Assembly: GCF_023702125.1 (NCBI RefSeq)
Contig: NZ_CP098415.1
Location: forward strand, 1,488,001 to 1,552,000
Length of the DNA: 64,000 bases
Source: Halorubrum hochsteinianum
Lineage (GTDB): Archaea; Halobacteriota; Halobacteria; Halobacteriales; Haloferacaceae
Direction of reading: 5' to 3'
Numbering within the stretch: the stretch's first letter is position 1; each line of letters begins with the position of its first letter. The notes under the pieces are model-generated. The model made no database searches. It was given only the letters and a program-made list of their open reading frames with translations, and was not told the DNA's origin. A program made the translations under genes and the position numbers. Shown here piece after piece: positions 8,575 through 16,942 of this stretch.

Positions 8575-10319
8575 GCGCGGACGACGCCGACCGCGACGGT
8601 CCGGCCGACGACTCGCCGGCCGACTCCCAGCCCGACGACTCCCCGCACATCCTCTCCGAGGCGTCCGCGTTAGACGAGGGAGAGGCGACCGACGACCGGG
8701 CGGACGAGACGTTCCGCGCCTTCTGGGCCGACGTGGTCGCCGACGAGATCGAGGCGCGCGAGCCCGACGAGCCGATCGTGATCAAGGGCGGCGTCTCCCC
8801 CTCCGGGGTCGCGCACCTCGGCAACTTCAACGAGATCATGCGCGGCTACTTCGTCGCCGAGGTGCTCCGCGACCGCGGCCGCGAGGTCCGACAGGTGTTC
8901 ACCTCCGACGACAAGGACCCGCTCCGGAAGGTCCCGCGCAAGCTGGCGAACGCCGACGGCGACATCGTCGGGCTCGGCGAGGTCGACGCCGGCGCGCTCG
9001 GCCGCAACCTCGGGAAGCCGTACACGTCGATCCCGGACCCGTTCGGCGAGTCCGAGTCGTACGCGGCCCACTTCGCCGGCCTGCTGAAGGCCGACGCCGA
9101 CCGGCTGAACGTCCCCGTCGAGATGCTCTCGAACACCGAGCTGTACGCCGACGGCGACTTCGACGACGCGGTCCGGACGGTCCTCGGCGACGTCGACCGC
9201 GTCCGCGAGGTGCTCTCCGAGTATCAGGACAAGGTCGACGACGAGTACGTCCCGTTCAACCCCGTCTGCGAGTCGTGCGGGAAGGTCACGGAGACGGTGA
9301 CGGCCATCGACCTCGATCGTGAGACCGTCGACTACCTCTGTACCGACATGGACGCCGGCGGCAACACCATCGAGGGGTGCGGCCACGAGGGCACCGCGAC
9401 GTTCCGGGAGGGGAAGCTCCCGTGGCGGCTGGAGTGGCCCGCCCAGTGGGGCGTCCTCGGCGTCGACTTCGAGCCGTTCGGCAAGGACCACGCGGAGGGG
9501 TCGTGGCCCTCCGGCGTCGACGTCGCCCGGAACGTGTTCGGCGAGGAGCCGCCCGTGCCGATGGTGTACGAGTGGTTCACGCTCAACGGCGAGGCGTTCT
9601 CCTCCTCCGAGGGCAACGTCGTCACGGTACAGGAGCTGCTGGGACTGCTCGAACCCGAGGTGCTGCGCTTCTTCTTCGCGCTCCACCCGAAGAAGGCCCG
9701 CGACCTCGACGTCGAGCGGCTCGACCAGCTCGTCGACCGCTTCGACCGGTTCGAGCGCGCCTACTTCGGCGAGGTCGACGACCCGGACCTGACCGCCTTC
9801 GCCGAGCGCGCGTACCCGTTCGTCGTCGGTCGGCCCGACGACCCGCCGACGGAGAAGCCGATCCGGCTCCCCTACACGTTCGCGGCGGTCCTCGGGATGG
9901 TGGACGACCCCGACTTCCGCGAGCGGCTCGCCCGCGACGAGGGGCACATCCCCGACGACGCCGACGACGCCGCGGTCGACGCCGCGCTCGCCCGCGTGGA
10001 GCAGGCCCGCAACTGGTCGGAACGGACCGGGAACGAGTACGACTACCGGCTCCAGACCGACCTCCCCGAGGCCGAGTTCGACGACGACGTCGCGGCCGCG
10101 CTCGACGACCTCGCCGACTTCGTCGCGGCCGGCCAGGACGGCGAGGAGATTCAGGCGGAGATGTACGAGACCGCCCGCGACCACGGCGTCGAGGTGAGCG
10201 ACTTCTTCGCGGCGGGGTACCGCCTGTTCTTCGACGACACGCAGGGGCCCCGGCTCGGCGAGTTCCTCGGCGAACTGGAGCGCGAGTACGTCGTCGACCG
10301 GCTCCGGCGGGAGGCGTAG
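8571..10319 (+). CDS. lysS: Lysyl-tRNA synthetase, class I
   Basis: 582 residues. The class I signature is HLGN (82-85; HIGH equivalent), after GGVSPSG, and FSSSEGN (343-349; KMSKS equivalent), both typical of archaeal class I LysRS rather than the bacterial class II enzyme. A Cys cluster (CESCGK, later C-G-H) around residues 235-270 suggests a zinc knuckle. The extra 40 N-terminal residues are acidic and low complexity. It is second in an operon with pyrH and a small zinc-finger gene. Confidence 0.95.
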   Translation: MSADDADRDGPADDSPADSQPDDSPHILSEASALDEGEATDDRADETFRAFWADVVADEIEAREPDEPIVIKGGVSPSGVAHLGNFNEIMRGYFVAEVLRDRGREVRQVFTSDDKDPLRKVPRKLANADGDIVGLGEVDAGALGRNLGKPYTSIPDPFGESESYAAHFAGLLKADADRLNVPVEMLSNTELYADGDFDDAVRTVLGDVDRVREVLSEYQDKVDDEYVPFNPVCESCGKVTETVTAIDLDRETVDYLCTDMDAGGNTIEGCGHEGTATFREGKLPWRLEWPAQWGVLGVDFEPFGKDHAEGSWPSGVDVARNVFGEEPPVPMVYEWFTLNGEAFSSSEGNVVTVQELLGLLEPEVLRFFFALHPKKARDLDVERLDQLVDRFDRFERAYFGEVDDPDLTAFAERAYPFVVGRPDDPPTEKPIRLPYTFAAVLGMVDDPDFRERLARDEGHIPDDADDAAVDAALARVEQARNWSERTGNEYDYRLQTDLPEAEFDDDVAAALDDLADFVAAGQDGEEIQAEMYETARDHGVEVSDFFAAGYRLFFDDTQGPRLGEFLGELEREYVVDRLRREA

Positions 10320-10574
10320 ATGTCCGAGGACCGGTCGCTCGACGACTTCGCCCCGGACGGAGCCGTCGACGACTCCGACGAGACCACCGAGGCCGACTCG
10401 GACGCCGATCCCCCGGACACCGACCCCGCCGCCGACGCCCCGGACGCCGCTCTCGCGACCGCCACCTCGACGTGGCACGCCGACGGCGCGGCCTGCGACC
10501 GGTGCGGCGAGCGCGTCGAGCGCCGCTGGCGCGACGGCGAGGCGTTCGTCTGTGCGGACTGCGCCGCGTGGTGA
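10320..10574 (+). CDS. Small zinc-finger protein (one C4 finger)
   Basis: 84 residues. The ATG follows the lysS stop with no gap, so it is almost certainly in the pyrH-lysS operon. A disordered, Asp-rich N-terminal half is followed by one zinc finger, CDRCGERVERRW...CADCAAW, with paired CxxC motifs 22 residues apart (like the DUF7573 style). Haloarchaea encode many such microproteins. Role unknown; its place suggests a link to translation or pyrimidine supply. Confidence 0.8.
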   Translation: MSEDRSLDDFAPDGAVDDSDETTEADSDADPPDTDPAADAPDAALATATSTWHADGAACDRCGERVERRWRDGEAFVCADCAAW

Positions 10575-10671
10575 CCCCCCGCCGCTCCGGCGTCGGGCGG
10601 TCAAAGTTTAAGCCGTCGGCCGTAGACGCGCCCCCTACGAGAACATTCACTTGAGTATAAATTAAATACAA

Positions 10672-11583
10672 ATGAAATGTAGATCGGAATTCGTCTACGG
10701 CCGGTCGGCGACCGCGCTCACGGCGGCGTACCTCTGTGTCGGAGCGCTGTTCGCGGTCGCGGCCGACCTCGCGGTCGCCGCCGCGAGCGGCACCGCGACC
10801 GCGTGGACGCCGACGCGTCTGGTCGGCGACTGGCTGCTGATCGCCGGCTCCGGCGGTCTCCTCTACGGAGCGGTCACCTACCACCGCCGCCGGGCGGAGC
10901 TCGCCCGTCGGGACCTCGAAACCTCCAACCAGCAGCTACAGGTGTTGAGCCGGGTGTTCCGGCACAACGTCCGGAACGACCTCAACGTGATCCGCGGGTA
11001 CGCGGACCTCCTCGGCGACCGGATCGACGACGACCGCGGCGAGGAGTACGTCGCGACGATCCGGGAGACGACCGACGACGTCGTCGCGATCAGCGAGAAG
11101 CTCCGGGTGATCGAGGACGCGTCGCCCGAGCGACCCGACGGTCGGGTCGACCTCGTCGACGCGGTTCGCGAGGCGGTCGGAACCGTCGACGCCGACGACG
11201 CCTCGGTCACCGTCGAGGGCCCCTCGGAGGCGTGGATCCGCGCGGACGACTCCGTCGCCTTCCCGATCCGCGAGGTGTTCGAGAACGCGGTGACGCACAA
11301 CGACGCGTCGACCCGACGCGTGGACGCGACGATCCGCGACGACGGGGCGACGACGTGCCTGGAGGTCACCGACAACGGCCCGGGCATCCCCTCGGACGAA
11401 CGCGCCGTGTTACAGGCCGAAGAGGAGACGGCGCTCTCGCACGCGAGCAGCATCGGACTGTGGCTCGTCAAGTGGATGTGCGAGACGCAGGGCGGCACCG
11501 TCCGGTTCGAGGCGGACGACGACGGCACCACGGTCCGGCTCCGCTTCGAGTCGACGACCCCGCCCGCTACTCCAACTCGGTGA
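10672..11583 (+). CDS. Membrane sensor histidine kinase
   Basis: 303 residues. Two transmembrane segments (about 13-37 and 45-64) form a minimal sensor without a recognisable extracellular domain. A short coiled-coil then leads into a HisKA box, VFRHNVRNDLNVI (His98), and a HATPase domain with an N box (VFENAVTHND) and G boxes (DNGPGIPSDE, later GIGLW-like). No response regulator is adjacent, so it is an orphan. An AT-rich TATAAATTAAATA lies only about 15 nt upstream, too close for leaderless initiation. TTTAAG at about 10606 is an alternative promoter with a 35-40 nt leader. Confidence 0.88.
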   Translation: MKCRSEFVYGRSATALTAAYLCVGALFAVAADLAVAAASGTATAWTPTRLVGDWLLIAGSGGLLYGAVTYHRRRAELARRDLETSNQQLQVLSRVFRHNVRNDLNVIRGYADLLGDRIDDDRGEEYVATIRETTDDVVAISEKLRVIEDASPERPDGRVDLVDAVREAVGTVDADDASVTVEGPSEAWIRADDSVAFPIREVFENAVTHNDASTRRVDATIRDDGATTCLEVTDNGPGIPSDERAVLQAEEETALSHASSIGLWLVKWMCETQGGTVRFEADDDGTTVRLRFESTTPPATPTR

Positions 11584-11701
11584 TCGTCACGGCGTACACC
11601 GCGCCGCAGTTGCCGCACTCCACGTGAACCCCGCGGCTGGTCTCTCCGCGGGTGAACTCGGAGATCTCCTCCGAACACGAGCACTCGAACTGTACCTTCA
11701 T
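11567..11701 (-). CDS. Zinc-ribbon-like microprotein, 44 residues
   Basis: ATG at 11701 to stop at 11567 on the minus strand, starting MKVQFECSCSEEISEF and ending VYAVTITELE. Four cysteines (Cys7, Cys9, Cys29, Cys32; C-x-C and CGNCG) could bind zinc in a ribbon. TATTTAA at plus-strand 11724-11730 is 26 nt upstream, an excellent leaderless promoter. It overlaps the convergent histidine-kinase gene by 17 bp. The promoter, codon bias and Cys pattern all support a real gene. Function unknown; the overlap raises the chance of antisense effects on the kinase mRNA 3' end. Confidence 0.75.
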   Translation of the reverse strand: MKVQFECSCSEEISEFTRGETSRGVHVECGNCGAVYAVTITELE

Positions 11702-11818
11702 TGGCTCCACTCCGTCCTTCTCGTATTTAAAAGAAACCGATACGGAATCAGCGGCGAGAACCGGCGACCGCGTCGTCGCGGCACGCGGAACCGACCGGTG
11801 GATCCGGCGCGACCGCGC

Positions 11819-12112
11819 TCAGTCGTCGTCGACGATCACTTCCACCGGCCCGTCGTCGTCCTCGGGCGCGTCCTCGTCGAGGCCGCCCGAACCCCCGGAC
11901 TGCTGTTGCTGGTAGTACAGTCCGCCCGCGACCGCGAGGACGATCCACGACCGCCAGTTGGCGAGGTTCAGCGTGTAGCCGATGCCGAACGGCTTCTCGA
12001 CGAGCATCCCCTTGCCGGGCTGCCAGTACGACGAGAGGAGCCGCCCGAGGCTCGGCCGCTCGAAGTTGTACGGAATGCCGAGAATCTCTCCCGACGACTG
12101 TTTGTCTGCCAT
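11819..12112 (-). CDS. DUF5808-type small membrane protein
   Basis: 97 residues from ATG at 12112. The conserved centre is PYNFERPSLGRLLSSYW, then EKPFGIGYTLNLANWRSW, leading into one membrane segment (about 55-68), a Gln/Gly stretch and an Asp/Glu tail. The pattern matches the haloarchaeal DUF5808 family (function unknown). ATTTAT on the minus strand (12138-12143) is 28 nt upstream, which fixes the start. Larger upstream reading frames on this strand are shadows of kae1-bud32. Confidence 0.8.
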   Translation of the reverse strand: MADKQSSGEILGIPYNFERPSLGRLLSSYWQPGKGMLVEKPFGIGYTLNLANWRSWIVLAVAGGLYYQQQQSGGSGGLDEDAPEDDDGPVEVIVDDD

Positions 12113-12222
12113 ACGACGCACTCTGTCGGCCGGCACCATAAATCGTGGCGCAACCGGTCTCTGGTCGCGCCGCGCGGCCGCCCGACGCCTCTCCGCACCG
12201 CTGCCCGGCCGCACCGCCGCCG

Positions 12223-13950
12223 TCAGCGGTACCGCCCGCGGTCGGCGACGTCTCGGAGCCGGTCGATGACCTCGGGGTCGCCGACGGAGTCGTACCCGGC
12301 CTCGAACGCCGCGATCAGCGGGTCGGGGTCGGTCGCGGTCGCCCGGATCGACCCCTCGAACACGTGGAGGTCCATCGCGTGGTCCTCGACGTGGCCCGTG
12401 TGGTAGCCGAGCCCGAAGTCGATGAGGTACGTCTCCGGCGTCTCCCCCGCGCCCCCGTTCGATCTCCCGTCGCCCCGACCGCCCGGCGACACCCGGACGT
12501 TCCGGGTGGTCGGGTCGCCGTGGACCATCCCCGCGCGGTGGAGCCGCGCGAGGCGGCGGCCGACGCGCTCCGTCCAGCGCTCGTCGAGGGCGGCCGCGAG
12601 GTCCCGCTCGCCGACGTACTGGAGGGTCAGCGTCGCGGTCGCGAGGTCGACGTCGTACACGAGCGGCGTCGGGACCCCCGCGCGCCGCGCCTCGCTTGTC
12701 AGCCGGGCCTCCGCGACGGTCCGCTCGCGCCTGAGCGTCCGGTCCAGTTCCGGGTGTCGGTACGACTTCGCCACCCGCCGCTTGGTCACGCGGCGGTCGT
12801 CGCCCGCCCCGCTGACCGCGACGGTCGCCTCCGCGCCGCGGCGGTCGGCCGCCTCCGCGCTTGTCTTCCCTGCGCCCGTTGCCTCTCCGCCGCCGGGGAC
12901 CCGCGCGACGGACTCGCCCGCCCGCCACGTCACCGGCACCTGATCGGGCCGGAAGTTCGGGTCGACCGCGGACTCGGCGACTGGGAGGGTGTCGCCCGCG
13001 GCGGCCATCTTCGCGCCCAGCACGGCGATCATCCCCGCGTTATCCCGGAGGAAGCGCGGCTCCGGGGCGAAGAAGTCCGCGCCGCGGGCCTCGCACATCA
13101 CGGCCAGCATCTCCCGCAGGCGGTCGTTCTGCGCGACCCCGCCGCCCAACACCAGCTCGTCCGCGCCAGTCAGCGACAGCGCGCGCTCGGACACCTCCGC
13201 GAGCATCGCGAACACGTGCTCTTGGAGCGAAAAGCAGATCCGCTCCACGTCGACGCCCTCGTCCGCGGCGTCGTTGGTAGCCGAGCTGATCCCGGAAAAC
13301 GAGAAGTCCATCCCCTTGACGACGTAGGGCAGATCGAGCAGTTCGGCCGCCGCTTCGGACCCTCCGCCCCCGGCCTCGCTCGCGTCCGCGGCGAACTCCT
13401 TCGCGGCCGCCTCGACCTTCGGCCCGCCGGGGTGGCTCCAGCCGACGTGGCGGGTGAACTTGTCTATCGCGTTGCCCACGCCGGCGTCCATCGTCTCGCC
13501 GAGCACGCGGTAGCGCCCGTCGTGGTAGCCGAGCAGGTGGGCGTTCGCGCCCGAGGCGTTCAGGCAGACCGGGTTCTCGAACCCCGACCGGTGGCGACCG
13601 ATCTCCAGGTGCGCCACCATGTGGTTGACGCCGACGAGCGGCACGTCGAGCGTGCCGGCCAGCGACCGCGCCGCGGTCCCGACGATCCGGAGGCAGGGAC
13701 CGAGCCCCGGTCCGCGCGAGAACGCGACCGCGTCGACCGCGTTCGGACCGTACTCCGCCTCGGCCGCGGTCAACACCCGGTCGACGACCTCGGGGATCGC
13801 CTCTGACATGTGTTCGGCGGCCTCCCGCGGGTGAATGCCGCCGCTGTCCGGCTCGTAGGGGTCGGATTCGATGAGAACTGAGTCGGCCTCGGCGTCGTAC
13901 AGCGCGGCGCTCGCGCACCACGCGGTACCCTCGATGCCGAGAACGCGCAT
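12223..13950 (-). CDS. Fused Kae1-Bud32: tRNA threonylcarbamoyladenosine synthase plus kinase
   Basis: 575 residues. Residues 1-330 are Kae1/TsaD: MRVLGIEGTAW start, HMVAHLEIG iron-binding histidines and SGANAHLL. Residues about 370-575 are the Bud32 kinase, with VHGDPTTRNV and the DFG-like IDFGLGY. The two are separated by an Ala/Gly/Glu linker. The pair belongs to the KEOPS complex that makes t6A at position 37 of ANN-decoding tRNAs. Fusion is known in several euryarchaea. It lies 10 bp downstream of rps24e on the same strand. Confidence 0.95.
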   Translation of the reverse strand: MRVLGIEGTAWCASAALYDAEADSVLIESDPYEPDSGGIHPREAAEHMSEAIPEVVDRVLTAAEAEYGPNAVDAVAFSRGPGLGPCLRIVGTAARSLAGTLDVPLVGVNHMVAHLEIGRHRSGFENPVCLNASGANAHLLGYHDGRYRVLGETMDAGVGNAIDKFTRHVGWSHPGGPKVEAAAKEFAADASEAGGGGSEAAAELLDLPYVVKGMDFSFSGISSATNDAADEGVDVERICFSLQEHVFAMLAEVSERALSLTGADELVLGGGVAQNDRLREMLAVMCEARGADFFAPEPRFLRDNAGMIAVLGAKMAAAGDTLPVAESAVDPNFRPDQVPVTWRAGESVARVPGGGEATGAGKTSAEAADRRGAEATVAVSGAGDDRRVTKRRVAKSYRHPELDRTLRRERTVAEARLTSEARRAGVPTPLVYDVDLATATLTLQYVGERDLAAALDERWTERVGRRLARLHRAGMVHGDPTTRNVRVSPGGRGDGRSNGGAGETPETYLIDFGLGYHTGHVEDHAMDLHVFEGSIRATATDPDPLIAAFEAGYDSVGDPEVIDRLRDVADRGRYR

Positions 13951-13960
13951 CCGGCGGGCG

Positions 13961-14266
13961 TTAGGCTTCCTCGGCGTCCGCCTCTTCGTCGCCGATCTTG
14001 TTGCGTTCGAGCATGTGCTCCTGTTCGACGTCTAAGGCGTCCGCGGCCGAGTCGTACACCTTCGCGTAGCCGATCGTCTTGCGCATGCCGAACTTCGTGT
14101 CGAGCTCGTGGACGACGACCTCCTCGGAGTCTTTGTCCAGCTTGGCCGCGAGCGAGTCGCGGACCGACAGCCGCGAGGGGGTCGCCTCCTCGTGCGTCGT
14201 CTCGAAACGGATGTCCGTGCGGTGCAGCATCGGGTTCTCCTCCTCGGAGATGATATCGACGTCCAT
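13961..14266 (-). CDS. rps24e: Ribosomal protein S24e
   Basis: 101 residues of the small-subunit protein S24e. The text starts MDVDIISEEENPML and carries THEEATPSRLSVRDSLAAKL and FGMRKTIGYAKVY, the family core. It is transcribed towards kae1-bud32, with only 10 bp between them. The small rps27ae gene often found at that point in other archaea is not there. The acidic tail (EEADAEEA) is typical of haloarchaeal ribosomal proteins. Confidence 0.95.
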   Translation of the reverse strand: MDVDIISEEENPMLHRTDIRFETTHEEATPSRLSVRDSLAAKLDKDSEEVVVHELDTKFGMRKTIGYAKVYDSAADALDVEQEHMLERNKIGDEEADAEEA

Positions 14267-14415
14267 GGTTCAGTTAAGCGTATATCCCCTCGAAAGCTGT
14301 AAAAGGATTTCGAAGCGGGGGTGTCCCCGCCGAACTGCTCGCCGGTCGTCGACCGACCGTCCCGTTCGGCGTCAGGGTTTCACCCTTCCGGACCGTGCCT
14401 TCTCCTGTCACACGG

Positions 14416-15003
14416 ATGCCCGACGACGACACGCGGTTCGACCCGGCCGACCGATCGCGATACGAACTCAAGCGGGCGGCGAACATCGTCGTCCCGTTCT
14501 CGCCGATCCGGAAGGCCCGGGCCTGCGGCGTCATCGCCCTGCTCGGCGCGCTCGCCGCGCCGCTCGTCGCGACGCTCCCGGCGTCCGTCCGCGAATCGGC
14601 CTTCACCGGCCCGCCGGCCTCGGCCCCGCTCGGCGTCGCGGCCGTCGCCCTGGCGGGCACGGTCGCGGCCGGCGGCGCGGGCCTCGGCCTCGTCGCGCTC
14701 CAGCGCCGCCTGGCCCGCGGTCCGGAACCGACCGACGACGAGGTCTGGACGCTCCTCGCCGTCGAAGACGCGCTCACGGGGATCGGCTTCGTCACCGGCG
14801 GCCTCGGCGTCGTCGTCGGTCTCTCGCTGCTGGCGAGCGGTCACTGGGGGCTCGAAGCGCTCGACGGCCTCCGGCGCAACGGGATCGAGCCGTACCTCTC
14901 GCTCCCGGGGATCCCCCTGACGCCGTGGCTGGTGAGCGCTGTCGGCCTCGTCGCCGGTCTCGCCGTCCTCGCGGCGACCGTCGTCGCCGTCGACCCCGAG
15001 TGA
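14416..15003 (+). CDS. Hypothetical four-helix membrane protein
   Basis: 195 residues. ATG at 14416 is preferred over an upstream in-frame GTG at 14395. An acidic, basic-ended N-terminus is followed by four hydrophobic segments (about 38-57, 72-92, 118-140, 164-186). It resembles nothing I can name. It is the only plus-strand gene in the conserved block and separates rps24e from the dephospho-CoA kinase gene, so it looks like a later insertion. It is convergent with the latter. Confidence 0.6.
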   Translation: MPDDDTRFDPADRSRYELKRAANIVVPFSPIRKARACGVIALLGALAAPLVATLPASVRESAFTGPPASAPLGVAAVALAGTVAAGGAGLGLVALQRRLARGPEPTDDEVWTLLAVEDALTGIGFVTGGLGVVVGLSLLASGHWGLEALDGLRRNGIEPYLSLPGIPLTPWLVSAVGLVAGLAVLAATVVAVDPE

Positions 15004-15024
15004 CGCCGCCCGGCCGCCCCGAAC

Positions 15025-15648
15025 TCAGTCCGCGTCGGTCCCGCCGACCTCGTCCGGGTCGACGCCGAGGATCTCGTAGGCGACCGCTGCGTCCCCGTCC
15101 AGCCCCTCGAACAGCTCCCTCGCCCGCCGTCGGGCCTCGGGCGTGACCGCGACGCGGACCATCCCCTCGCTCGGCTGTCCGTAGACGACGGTCGACCCGA
15201 GCGGTGCCGCGAGCATCGCCGGTAGCGCCGCGAGGTCCTCCTCGCCGGCCACCTCGATCGTCACCGGGTCGGCGGCCGCGAGCGCCTCGGCGAGCGCGTC
15301 GAGCAGCGCGGTCGACAGCGCCGCCGCCGGGTTCTCGACGGTCGTCCGTCGCCCCTCTGTCTCGGCGAGCGCGGACGCTATCTCCTCGCGGACCGCCTCG
15401 CGCTCCGTCTTCCCGTCGACGAACGCCACGTCCGGCGCGCGACCGGCCTCCCGGAGGTGGTAGGTGACCACGTCGCCGACCGCGATCAGTTGCGGGCGAC
15501 CCGTCGCCGCGGAGCCGTGCCGCTCGCGGGTCTCGTCGGCGGCCTTCAGGAGGGCGCTGGCGTCGGTCGTCACCGGTCCCAGCGGCTCTTTGAACGCGTC
15601 GCGAAGCGATTCGGGCAGCGTGAGAAGGGGGTCGGGCGAGTCGGTCAT
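15025..15648 (-). CDS. GTP-dependent dephospho-CoA kinase (DUF359 family)
   Basis: 207 residues. Conserved archaeal GTP-DPCK segments are readable: AVGDVVTYHL, FVDGKTER, TVENPAA, GEEDLAALP and VVYGQPSEGMV. The enzyme does the last step of CoA synthesis, phosphorylating dephospho-CoA with GTP instead of ATP. It sits 28 bp downstream of spt4 on the same strand, a location also common in other archaea. A GATAACC-type TATA element overlaps the spt4 stop, so it may also have its own promoter. Confidence 0.9.
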   Translation of the reverse strand: MTDSPDPLLTLPESLRDAFKEPLGPVTTDASALLKAADETRERHGSAATGRPQLIAVGDVVTYHLREAGRAPDVAFVDGKTEREAVREEIASALAETEGRRTTVENPAAALSTALLDALAEALAAADPVTIEVAGEEDLAALPAMLAAPLGSTVVYGQPSEGMVRVAVTPEARRRARELFEGLDGDAAVAYEILGVDPDEVGGTDAD

Positions 15649-15676
15649 CGGATTCCGTCGGCGGCCGCGGGAACGG

Positions 15677-15874
15677 TTATCGGACCTTGAGCGCGTACGC
15701 GCCCGCCTCGGAGACGTTCATCTCCTCGGCGATCTGGCTGTCCGTGGGCTTGGTGATGATGACGTAGCCCGCCCAGTCCTCCGTCAGCGACGACGACCCG
15801 CACAGCGCGCAGGTCTGGGCGTCGGGGTCGTTGACGTGGTGACACTCCCGACACGCCAGGCGGTCCTCGACCAT
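15677..15874 (-). CDS. spt4: Transcription elongation factor Spt4 (RpoE'')
   Basis: 65 residues. A four-Cys zinc ribbon (CRECHHVN...CALCGSSSL) is followed by the Spt4 core DWAGYVIITKPTDSQIAEEM. It pairs with Spt5 (NusG) to bind the RNA polymerase clamp and raise processivity. Its ATG shares one base with the rpo7 stop (TGATG), so the two genes are translationally coupled. Confidence 0.95.
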   Translation of the reverse strand: MVEDRLACRECHHVNDPDAQTCALCGSSSLTEDWAGYVIITKPTDSQIAEEMNVSEAGAYALKVR

Positions 15875-16449
15875 CAGTCGGCCTCCTCACCGGTCTGTTC
15901 GCGGTGTTTCCGCTGGCCTTCGAGCCAGTCGTGTTTCCCGAGGCCGGGCTGTTTCGCCGTGAGTCCGATCTTCGAGTCGCGGGGGTTGCGCTCGTCGATG
16001 CTCTTCGTGACGACGCGGACGCGCACGGCGTCGTCGACCCCGAGCGTCTTGTCGGAGTCCGACGAGGCGAGCTGCTGGTTCGCGCCGTCGAACGTGAGGT
16101 ACTCGTCGGTGATCTGCGAGACGTGGAGCAGCCCGTCCACCGGACCGATCCCGACGAAGGCACCGAACTCCACCGTCTCGACGACGGTGCCGTCGGCGAC
16201 CTCCTGCATGTCGGGGTCGTAGGTGAGCGCGTCGAACTCCGCCTCGTAGTAGACGCCGGGCCGGTTGTGTAACACCGCCCCTTCGCCGATGTCGTGAACC
16301 TCGATGACGCTCACGACGCTGCCGACGTCCTCGTCCATCCGTCCTTCCAGCTTGTCTTGGAGCAGAGCTTTCACCCGCTCGTCGGTGACGTCCGCCAGGT
16401 GCTTCGGCGGGACCTCGACCGTGTCCTTGAGTCGAACTCGTTTGTACAT
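15874..16449 (-). CDS. rpo7: RNA polymerase subunit Rpo7 (E')
   Basis: 191 residues. MYKRVRLKDTVEVPP opens the RNP-like N-terminal domain. An S1/OB domain follows (VVETVEFGAFVGIGPVDGLLHVSQI, about residues 85-115). With Rpo4 it forms the stalk that binds nascent RNA and helps open the promoter. It is upstream of spt4 and downstream of the PIN gene on the same strand. Confidence 0.95.
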   Translation of the reverse strand: MYKRVRLKDTVEVPPKHLADVTDERVKALLQDKLEGRMDEDVGSVVSVIEVHDIGEGAVLHNRPGVYYEAEFDALTYDPDMQEVADGTVVETVEFGAFVGIGPVDGLLHVSQITDEYLTFDGANQQLASSDSDKTLGVDDAVRVRVVTKSIDERNPRDSKIGLTAKQPGLGKHDWLEGQRKHREQTGEEAD

Positions 16450-16470
16450 GTTGTTGGTTGTCCGCGGCCG

Positions 16471-16941
16471 CTATGGTTCCGTTATCGCCAGTGTGTTCCG
16501 ACCCCTTAAACCGATTACTGGTGCGCCCGCGTCCAGCACCCGGGTCGCGAGGGGCCCGTCGACCGTGACGACGGCGTCGACCCGGCCGGCCGCGGCCAGG
16601 GCGACGAGCGCGTCGTCGGCGTACGATTCGTCCGTCTCGACCGGATCCGCCCGCCCAGCGAGGTCCGCCCCGACGCTCGCGGCGGTCGCCTCCGCGCCGT
16701 TTCCGCGCTGGAGGCCGTCGAGCTCCGCGGTCACCGTCTCCGGCACCACGGCCTCGTAGCCGCCGAGGACCCGGTCCAACTCCTCGAACAGCCGGAGGTC
16801 GGCTTCGACCGGGGCCATCAGGGCGCTCGCGTCGAGCGCGACGACGGGCACGCCGCCGTCCCCGTCCCCAGCGAGCCCCTCGGCGTGGGCGTCGCCCGCG
16901 ACGGTCGGCGTCCGACCGTCCGAACGGGCGTCGTCGGTCAC
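16471..16941 (-). CDS. PIN-domain protein (Fcf1/Utp23-like)
   Basis: 156 residues from a GTG start one base past the aIF2-gamma stop. After a disordered acidic start, the PIN fold is readable: VVALDASALM (first acidic site), ETVTAELDGL, DESYADDALV and VVTVDGPLATRV, giving the Asp/Glu cluster that binds metal in PIN nucleases. PIN proteins next to aIF2-gamma and Rpo7 are common in archaea and are thought to act in rRNA processing. No antitoxin gene is nearby, which argues against a VapC toxin. Confidence 0.85.
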   Translation of the reverse strand: MTDDARSDGRTPTVAGDAHAEGLAGDGDGGVPVVALDASALMAPVEADLRLFEELDRVLGGYEAVVPETVTAELDGLQRGNGAEATAASVGADLAGRADPVETDESYADDALVALAAAGRVDAVVTVDGPLATRVLDAGAPVIGLRGRNTLAITEP

Positions 16942-16942
16942 G

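Noticed and set aside
16471-16941. VapC-type toxin
   Set aside because: No antitoxin neighbour; conserved location with aIF2-gamma and Rpo7 favours an RNA-processing PIN protein.
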